Origin: Vermamoeba vermiformis
Lineage: Eukaryota > Tubulinea > Echinamoebida
DNA: 64,000 nt
Assembly: GCA_045837725.1 (NCBI GenBank)
Contig: JBEWZL010000257.1
Span: 1 to 64,000, forward strand
Direction of reading: 5' to 3'
In this document: positions 57,099 through 64,000 of the stretch, piece by piece
Numbering within the stretch: the first letter of the stretch is position 1
Layout of the letters: each line of letters begins with the position of its first letter
Translations under genes and position numbers: made by a program
Notes under the pieces: generated by a model
Seen by the model: only the letters and a program-made list of their open reading frames with translations
Database searches by the model: none
Told to the model about the DNA's origin: nothing

Positions 57099-60000
57099 AT
57101 GCAGATCTCCTACTGCATCTTGATTCTACTTCTGTCATTGAGCGCGCTGACACAAAACGTGCTTAAAAGCCAGCTTTTGCTATCATCTCCTCGATCGACA
57201 TTCACATCTATTGAAGTAGATGGCAAGATCTATTTTGCCGGCGGATTCGAAAATGGAGATCTCGCTTCATCGGCAATCGATGTCTTCGATATAGCCACAC
57301 AAACCTTGAATACTACGTTGGAACTATCAACACCTCGATCCTACATCTCTCCTGCGGTTGTTCCTCCGCACATTTTTTTCGTTGGTGGATGGCGTTTGCA
57401 GTTCAACACCGGCGCTTACCTCTACAGTTCTGGGCCTCCAAGAAATTTAAACAACCTCGCAAACGTTAATGTTAGAGATCCTACGCAGATTTCTATTTAT
57501 GGAGCAACGTTGTTTGTGCTTGGATCGCACAATGCGGAGTTCATGGATCTTACAAACACGACTTCTGGATGGTCAATAATAGAAGAGGTTGATTACGTAC
57601 TCCAGAGAATAGCAGGCGGAGTCAAGTTTACCCACGAGAACTTGATTTTCATGTTTGGAGGTGTCAACGTGTCATCACGTCAACCGCTCACTGATGCTTG
57701 GCTCTTCGACATCGACTCATCGAACATGACTCGCTATGAGAACGTGATCAATCCAATAGGCTACATTGGTAGCGACGAGTACTCTTTCTCAGTGACGAAT
57801 GATGTTATGTCAGTGTGGACGAGAAGTGGAGATGTCATTCTGTTCAACATCGAGACTTCCACGTGGCTCAACTTGACATTTACAAAAGTTATCGACGTCA
57901 TTAGCGTGCCTGGCTTCACATTCATATTCAAATCCGGTGCATTCTTCACTGTCGATTGGACACAACCGAACGCGGATCCATCGGTGACTGCACCGACCGC
58001 TCAAATCATTCTCACCGTTGACTATGGCGATCAAGCAGCGTACTTCTACAATGAAGATTCTGTTGCAACAACAATGCGATGCACTACTAATGGCACGTGG
58101 ACAAATACTAGCGTTACTCCGTTGATAACAAGTGTCACAAAGACTCTGTTATGGCCATCATATGGCTCAGTTATCGTAACGGACCAAGGACTCTACTTGT
58201 TCAATAACTGCAGTGTGACGTTTACAGCACTATCTCGGATCCAAACAGTCGCTATTTCATATCCATCAGCGGATCTACTCTACGTGCTCGTCGCAATTGA
58301 AAACTCTCTAACTGCCAGTCTTCGTATCTACAATTCAACGCTTGGTTTTGTGCAATCACATTCCGTGCCGTTGATGAATATCGATCTCTGCTTTGATAAC
58401 ATGCTAATTGACTTCACAAACAAAGTGGCACTGAGCATTAACACGTCGCTTACAGTCGATATTTTCAACGGACCATTTGGTTCAGGTACTTTATGGGCAG
58501 TGCAGGGCGAGTACTTCGTTGCAGTAGCTGCCCAGACTAATTCTGCCGAGTTCGTTTCTCAAGTGGATATCTACAACTACGAGAATAACACGTGGATGGA
58601 ACCAGCGACTGTGTCAGAAGGGCAACTGAGCTCGGGTTACAACCAAGCATTTAATTTGAACGGAGTTCTTGGAATATTGACGACCACTGGAATACTGAAG
58701 TTTGATATAACTACGTACAATTGGACCGAAGAACCATTTATAGATGGCAGTAAAAACAAACTTCCAGCTATGACGATTGGCCCTGTGGTTGTCGAAGTCA
58801 ATGGCACAGCGTATGCAACAACAAGTGTTGTCCAGCTGAAGATTTTTGCAGATGGTGTTCGAGACTCCGTTTTGATCGATGACGAGCACAATCCAACGCA
58901 AATCATTCACCACAAACCGACCAATCAGCTCTTCATCTCAACGTACCTAACTAGAATCTACACGTGGGACATTGACAATCAGAATCAAGATGTGTTTTTT
59001 TTCCCGAGACAGAACGAACCAGAGTTCATCATTGCAACAAGCGGAAATTTTCTCTTGGCCAGTGCTATCACATCAGAACAATTTGATTATTGTGACTTGT
59101 CGTCTTCGAGATGGGACAAGGTGACAGGTGTCAACAATTACTTTCGTCCATCATCGATGCGAAGCTTCACTTTCAACGGGACAGATCTCATTCTGACTGC
59201 TGGTGGTCAGGATAAGAAGTACTTGTTCTGCACAGACGTAGTGAGAATATTCGACATTAGCTCATTGGAGCTACTTCCGCCCATACCTGAGAGCGAACCC
59301 CTTGCGCCAACGTCCGGTCCTGACAATGGTCGTCCATCTGACAACACGACACTGATCGTCGCTATTGTAGTTCCGGTTGGCACTGTTCTCATCGCAGGTG
59401 CTTTAGTGGCGTTCTTTTTGATCAGAAGACACAAGAAGAAAAAGAGCAGAGGCAACAGAGCATCAGTGATTGGTCTCGAAAATCAATACGGACAATGGTT
59501 CATTCCGTTCTCTGATCTCACATTCCACGAGCAACTCGGACAAGGAGGAAGTGGTCAAGTGTTCAAAGGCAGTTGGAAGAATACATCAGTGGCACTCAAA
59601 CTGAGCATGACTCAAGCGAACAACAGTGTGATCAGTGAACTCTCGCTGATGATGCAACTTCGACCTCATCCCAATGTGGTGCAACTTCTTGGTTTCAGTG
59701 TGCATCCAGAGACAGACAGCATCGTGTTGGTGCTCGAGTACTGCAATCAAGGTGCGTTGGATGAGCTCTTGTTCAATGACAAAACATCGATTCCGTTGAA
59801 ACAAAAGCTCGAATGGTTGATTGGCATCAGCAAAGGACTGTCACATCTTCATTCAAACAACATTGTTCATCGTGATGTTGCTGCAAGAAACGTGTTGCTG
59901 CATCAGAACGAAGCGAAACTGACAGACTTTGGCATGTCACGCATTGTGGATGATGAACAACAACGAGGCACAACCAAATCAGAACTTGGACCCATTCGAT

Positions 60001-60290
60001 GGATGTCTCCTGAGTCACTCAAGCGCAAGGAATACTCCACCAAATCCGATGTTTGGTCGTTTGGTATTGTCGCCTTTGAGATCATCGCTCAACAAGAGCC
60101 TCACGTTGACAAAGATCCCATTCAAGTCGGTCAAGAGATTCGTGACTCAGGACTGACACCTCACCTTCCTGACACGTGTCCGAATGACTTGGCATCGGTG
60201 ATCAAGAGTTGTTGGCACATGGAACCATCACAACGACCAAGTTCCGAGCAAATCATTTCACAACTTGAAGACGTTTTGTCGCGCTTGTAA
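57099..60290 (+). CDS. kelch-type ectodomain receptor tyrosine kinase, copy 2
   Basis: An intronless coding frame of 1063 residues starts at ATG 57099 (MQISYCILILLLSLSALTQ), again 2 bp after an acceptor (TTTAG) shared with copy 1. The layout is the same: signal peptide, kelch-type repeats (FTSIEVDGKIYFAGGFENGD), a long glycosylated ectodomain, TM (LIVAIVVPVGTVLIAGALVA) near residue 750, then RRHKKKK. The kinase domain has GQGGSGQVF near 812, VALK near 832, HRDVAARN near 923, DFGMSR near 942, GPIRWMSPES and DVWSFGIVAFEI. All catalytic residues are present. The ectodomain differs widely from copy 1 while the kinase is nearly identical. No ligand is predicted. Confidence 0.95.
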   Translation: MQISYCILILLLSLSALTQNVLKSQLLLSSPRSTFTSIEVDGKIYFAGGFENGDLASSAIDVFDIATQTLNTTLELSTPRSYISPAVVPPHIFFVGGWRLQFNTGAYLYSSGPPRNLNNLANVNVRDPTQISIYGATLFVLGSHNAEFMDLTNTTSGWSIIEEVDYVLQRIAGGVKFTHENLIFMFGGVNVSSRQPLTDAWLFDIDSSNMTRYENVINPIGYIGSDEYSFSVTNDVMSVWTRSGDVILFNIETSTWLNLTFTKVIDVISVPGFTFIFKSGAFFTVDWTQPNADPSVTAPTAQIILTVDYGDQAAYFYNEDSVATTMRCTTNGTWTNTSVTPLITSVTKTLLWPSYGSVIVTDQGLYLFNNCSVTFTALSRIQTVAISYPSADLLYVLVAIENSLTASLRIYNSTLGFVQSHSVPLMNIDLCFDNMLIDFTNKVALSINTSLTVDIFNGPFGSGTLWAVQGEYFVAVAAQTNSAEFVSQVDIYNYENNTWMEPATVSEGQLSSGYNQAFNLNGVLGILTTTGILKFDITTYNWTEEPFIDGSKNKLPAMTIGPVVVEVNGTAYATTSVVQLKIFADGVRDSVLIDDEHNPTQIIHHKPTNQLFISTYLTRIYTWDIDNQNQDVFFFPRQNEPEFIIATSGNFLLASAITSEQFDYCDLSSSRWDKVTGVNNYFRPSSMRSFTFNGTDLILTAGGQDKKYLFCTDVVRIFDISSLELLPPIPESEPLAPTSGPDNGRPSDNTTLIVAIVVPVGTVLIAGALVAFFLIRRHKKKKSRGNRASVIGLENQYGQWFIPFSDLTFHEQLGQGGSGQVFKGSWKNTSVALKLSMTQANNSVISELSLMMQLRPHPNVVQLLGFSVHPETDSIVLVLEYCNQGALDELLFNDKTSIPLKQKLEWLIGISKGLSHLHSNNIVHRDVAARNVLLHQNEAKLTDFGMSRIVDDEQQRGTTKSELGPIRWMSPESLKRKEYSTKSDVWSFGIVAFEIIAQQEPHVDKDPIQVGQEIRDSGLTPHLPDTCPNDLASVIKSCWHMEPSQRPSSEQIISQLEDVLSRL

Positions 60291-60451
60291 AATTTACAAT
60301 AACACTGATTCTGCTACATTGTGTCTGACAGCAAGACTAGCTTACGAAATTGCACCGTTTTCAAAATTAAAAAATACGATATTAGTATTGTGTCAAGACT
60401 CACCATTAACGTGAATCTAGATCGAAGAAAGAGACTGGGTCAAAGTAAATA

Positions 60452-62051
60452 TTAATTTTCATTCAGCAGTGCTTCGCTTTTGCTCTTCAATTCGTCCTCG
60501 TTTGTGATTACTGGTGCATCCAAAAGTTTGTCTTGAATGAACTTCATCGGCAAGAAGTTGAAGCCCATTTTCTGATAATTAATTGGGTCTGCTATAATCC
60601 TCGATGCGTTTTGCCATTTTTGAACGTCGATTACATTCGGTCGAACGGGTCCTGAGCTCTCGTACAGATTTCGCAGCAAAAATCCATAAAGTGCTAAATT
60701 AATCCTATTAGAACTATATTACTTAATATAGATAGTATTCGTACGTAAGTAAGGAATAATAGGCGGATATAAGTTTTCTACAAGCTCCAAATGTTCGCGA
60801 CCTTCATTTTCAACGATTTGTTTGTATCGTTTTTCCAGCACTGCGTAATCGACTCTAATATCCTAAAACAAGATTAGTATGTTAATTTGAAATTTAATGA
60901 TTAATTTAGGTGCCTACTTTCTCTTTTAACTTCACGAAGGGGTGGATGTACTTTGAAGTTAGTGCATCCATAATTGATTTGAATCCAACAAAGTTATTGA
61001 ACTCAAATATTTGTCTCGCTACTTTAATAAACTTCGTCGTGTATTTGAGTCGTTCTTCAGCGGTGTTGCCGTTCAAAATGTATGACACGATGACACGTGT
61101 CACGTGTGTGCAATATTTGTGCCATTCAGCGCACTCCACTTCAAATGTAGATATGCCTAACATTAGTATTTGGTGCGGAGAAACATGTTCAAAGAAATGT
61201 CCGTCCATTAGCGTCATTTGTCGGGCTATTTCCAAGTACGGCAACTCGAACAATTTCTTATTCGCGTGTGTAGCTTCATCGACAAGTACTGATGGGAAAG
61301 GAATTGAAGTTGGAATAAATTTTCTATCTACTTTCTCTACCGCCTAAATTCAAAGATTAAAAAAATTATCCGAAAAAAATGTCCGATTCAGATCTGCTCC
61401 TGTAACAGCGAAGAACTTTTTACGTACTATTCGAAGAGCTTGCTTTAAGTGATGTATGGCCGAGTCAAATTTATTTATAGGAATTGTCCCCAATTCTGCA
61501 ATTAAATCTTCGAGCTGAATCACCAAAGACGGATCTCGGGATAAATCGTGCCACCCAATCGTTAAAAGCCAGCGTCGTAATAATGATCCTAATCTATAAT
61601 TATCCAATAACGTTAGTTCGTAACTAATAAACGAATATACCGTAGTATACTTGATATAAATGGCCCCGAATTCGAGATCTGACAGCTCTTGCGCGGCTCT
61701 GAACGTATTTCAAATTAAAGAAAATAAATAATAAATAATTGAGTATATTTATGCTATTTTTTGAAGGATATCTATTGCGGAACTGTTCCATTAATTCAGA
61801 TCCGGATGTAAACATTGTGTAGGTCGTTAGGAACCGGTCCACCATATAAACGTCTATAAATAAATTAGTTAAATATTATATTATTATCTGTAACGTATTT
61901 TACTGAATTTAAGGGAAAAAAAAGTTGGAATGTCAAACAGATCAAATAAGAAAATCGTAAATTAATTACCCCATCGTGAAGTAATCCGCTTTACTAATTG
62001 CGGCAGCGTTAGAAATCTATCTTCTTCGGCTAGAACGAACGGTTGTTGCAT
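60452..62051 (-). CDS. Ras guanine-nucleotide exchange factor
   Basis: The start is ATG 62051 (MQQPFVLAEEDRFLTLPQLV). The N-terminal RasGEF_N module reads DVYMVDRFLTTYTMFTSGSE then LMEQFRNRYPSKN, close to the family pattern FVDTFLxTYRSF. After RRWLLTIGWHDLS and FDSAIHHLKQALRIV comes the Cdc25-like catalytic domain with PYLEIARQMTLMDGHFFEHV, ISTFEVECAEWHKYC, VSYILNGNTAEERLKYTTKF, VARQIFEFNNFVGFKSIMDA and LGYGF-like later blocks. The stop is at 60452. It would load GTP on a Ras-family GTPase. The product is small (about 450 residues), lacking the extra domains of many RasGEFs. Confidence 0.85.
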
Positions 62052-62309
62052 TGTGGTGAAATTCACTCGGGAAAAAGATTTTGCACTAATTTTTTGCAAT
62101 TAACACACGCGTTTCAATTTTCTTACGCTTTCGGAGTAGCTCCGTAACATACCAAACTCTTACTATATTGCATATCTTCGTCGATAAAGCACTCTTAACG
62201 TATTGAATTTAACAACCAAGATCTGTGGCTGGATATGCAATCGGATCCAAACCACAAATTTATCGTATTAACAATATTTTACTCTTATTTACAAATATTA
62301 CAATGCATA
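62052..62309. other. intergenic region between two minus-strand genes
   Basis: 258 bp, AT-rich, holding the promoter of the RasGEF gene and the 3' end of the next gene. Nothing else was recognised. Confidence 0.4.
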
Positions 62310-63681
62310 TTACCCGTAATTTCGTAGTTTTTCGCCTTCAGCCTGCACAAACGCTTCATCAATATCATCTTGCGAGAATTCTTTTCCTTTGAATTCTTCC
62401 AAGTCAATTTCTCCGTCTTCAAAGCTCTTAATAATTCTAGGAACTTCTTTGTCGATAAAATAGAACGGCAATGACTGGTACATGGACGGACAAATCACGG
62501 TATAATCCAACACTATCTTGTTGATGTCCTTATATAATATTGCTGCCGTTTTTAATGCGTTTTCCCATAATGCCTCACGTTCTCTTCGTAAAATTTCTAA
62601 TTGACGATTGTATTCTGCCTGTAATTGCGCCTGAAAAAAAATCAAAAAATTTAAAAAAATTCCTCTGTGGCTCACGAAACCACTAATAGGACATAAAATA
62701 ATATATATAATAGTATTAGTATTATTATATTAATATTTGGACTAATTACCTCAAATTTCTTGCGCTGTTCAGGAAAGAATTTGTTGAAAATGTAGTTTGC
62801 TATCTTGCTCTCAAAGCGATTTGCGTCGCTGAAATCTGGCTTAGGCAATGGCTCGTGAATATCCCTATTTAGTAAACCGGTTAATTATTGCTTTAAAATG
62901 CGAGATCCAAATCCGATCGAAAAAACTTTCGGACATTTGTTAACTTGGGAATTAAAATATTCTATTAGTTGGCTTACTTTAAGAAGCAAAAATAATATGT
63001 TTGCTTGAGCATGCCACGAGTAATGCGTAATTCAGTTAAAATATGGTTTTTCATTCGGATCCACATTGGCACGTATCTACAATTGATAAAATTAATACTA
63101 CGACGGATTGCTATATAAATATGATAAGACATGCCCTCTACGAGCCATAAAATCCTCCTGAAAGTTTTTTGAGCCCATCCGTTTAGATTTGACGTAAGTT
63201 GAGCTTGATGCGCTTGGCTTTCCACTCGGCTTTGTGCCAAGCAATACATAATCATCTTCGTCATCCATATCTTGCAAATATGCTAATTTCTCGCCTAGTA
63301 ATTGCCATTAAAATTCAAGAACGTGACCAGATACAGTTGACAATTTATAAAAAAACAATAAAAAATTTAAAACAAAAGCCAATAATTATATTGCTCGTGC
63401 AAATTTTTCGCATATCAACGACAGTAATTTTAGTATAATTATTTCTACGAACCTTGCTTTGCTGGCGGATTTCTTTTCAGACCTTCTCGAATAATCAGAT
63501 CTATTTGCTTCTGGCGCGTTAAAATAGTCGCAACGCCCATAATATTAATATTATCTACATTATGTACAACTGTTCTTCTTCTGATTGTCGGAAATAACGA
63601 CGGAGATCGCGCCAATGATCCGTTCTTTTGGATTTTGCTTACAAATGAGTTCACGCCACGAAAGACAGCTGTTTTGTTCAT
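62310..63681 (-). CDS. unknown protein, probably mitochondrial
   Basis: The start is ATG 63681 (MNKTAVFRGVNSFVSKIQKN), a basic, Ser/Arg-containing N-terminus like a mitochondrial presequence. Five or more exons follow: NIMGVATILTRQKQIDLI, then EKLAYLQDMDDEDDYVLLGT, then PMWIRMKNHILTELRITRGM, then RDIHEPLPKPDFSDANRF and FFPEQRKKFEAQLQAEYNRQ, and the last exon LYKDINKIVLDYTVICPSMY then FSQDDIDEAFVQAEGEKLRN, stopping at 62310. The alpha-helical, charged body (LEILRREREALWENALKT) suggests a structural or assembly protein, for example of the mitoribosome or a respiratory complex. No family was recognised. It lies immediately upstream of the RasGEF gene, on the same strand. Confidence 0.6.
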
Positions 63682-64000
63682 TGCAAATACCACGACAATA
63701 CTGACATAAATATTGTTGCTGAAATCATTGTGGTCACGCAGTCATGACGCACAAAAAATGGATGTTATCGCGCGACCTTTTTCAACGAGGGTAAAGGAGA
63801 GTTAATTATCTCTTATAAGTCAAATCAAAAGTACAACAGGTAAAGGTACTGCAAGTTCTACCACTGCTAGAGGTTTAAATCAGTTTCCATCAGGGTGATC
63901 TCCAATCAGTTATGCTCGATCTGAGTAACCGATTTATCGAAACACAATTTTTTAATGTTGTCGTTAACTCCTTTAAAGACATACTCATGCCCATACTCAA
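63682..64000. other. upstream region at the window edge
   Basis: 319 bp containing the promoter side of the gene starting at 63681. No coding or RNA feature was seen. Confidence 0.35.

Noticed and set aside
54143-59804. Several antisense frames of 60-100 codons within the kinase genes
   Set aside because: They recur as mirror shadows of the paired paralogs and have no independent motif.
1-64000. tRNA genes, rRNA genes and CRISPR arrays
   Set aside because: No cloverleaf-like or regularly spaced repeat pattern was seen by eye. A covariance-model scan would be needed to exclude small RNAs.

Overview
The window is nuclear DNA from a compact, AT-rich eukaryote. Almost every host gene is cut by short GT-AG introns of about 45-70 bp, intergenic gaps are often under 200 bp, and several neighbours share head-to-head promoters. 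The gene set has 14-3-3, GPI ethanolamine phosphate transferase, PPR, MMACHC, RasGEF, Rho-like GTPases, F-box proteins, an LRR-armadillo-patatin protein and HRD-AARN type tyrosine kinases behind kelch-like ectodomains. This fits a unicellular amorphean, for example an amoebozoan such as a protostelid or acanthamoebid relative, or a unicellular holozoan. The sequence alone does not settle which.

Layout. 1-6431 is a DNA transposon of the CACTA/Plavaka-KDZ kind. It has terminal inverted repeats, GGCGTT-rich subterminal repeats, a multi-exon transposase gene on the minus strand and a second, divergently transcribed gene. 6948-15701 is a host F-box-like gene. One of its introns, originally 51 bp, holds a 6.46-kb Ty3/Gypsy element with identical LTRs (7525-13983). 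15762-25658 carries a GPI ethanolamine phosphate transferase, a Ras-superfamily protein with a degenerate nucleotide site and a CaaX end, an EGF-type membrane protein, a Rho-like GTPase with altered switch residues and a short-chain dehydrogenase. 26302-27747 is an intronless secreted beta-helix protein with a GPI-type tail. 27945-32207 holds a three-module L-type-lectin-like gene preceded by two decayed copies, one split by a 715-bp MITE with a TTAC duplication.

32294-52618 is dense with ordinary genes: a secretory protein carrying a C2H2-type finger, a PPR protein, an unknown acidic-tailed protein, an MFS transporter, 14-3-3, a four-CBS protein, MMACHC, LRR-ARM-patatin, a beta-propeller protein and an F-box beta-propeller protein. 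52714-60290 is a cluster of kelch-TM-tyrosine kinase genes: two complete copies and one fragment. Their kinase-coding parts are nearly identical while their ectodomains have diverged. 60452-63681 holds a RasGEF and a probable mitochondrial protein.

Common threads are Ras/Rho signalling (two atypical GTPases, a RasGEF, receptor kinases, 14-3-3), surface or secreted proteins (beta-helix, lectin, EGF, kelch), GPI-anchor synthesis alongside a probable GPI-anchored product, and repeated local duplication with decay and transposon insertion. No rRNA, tRNA or CRISPR array was recognised.
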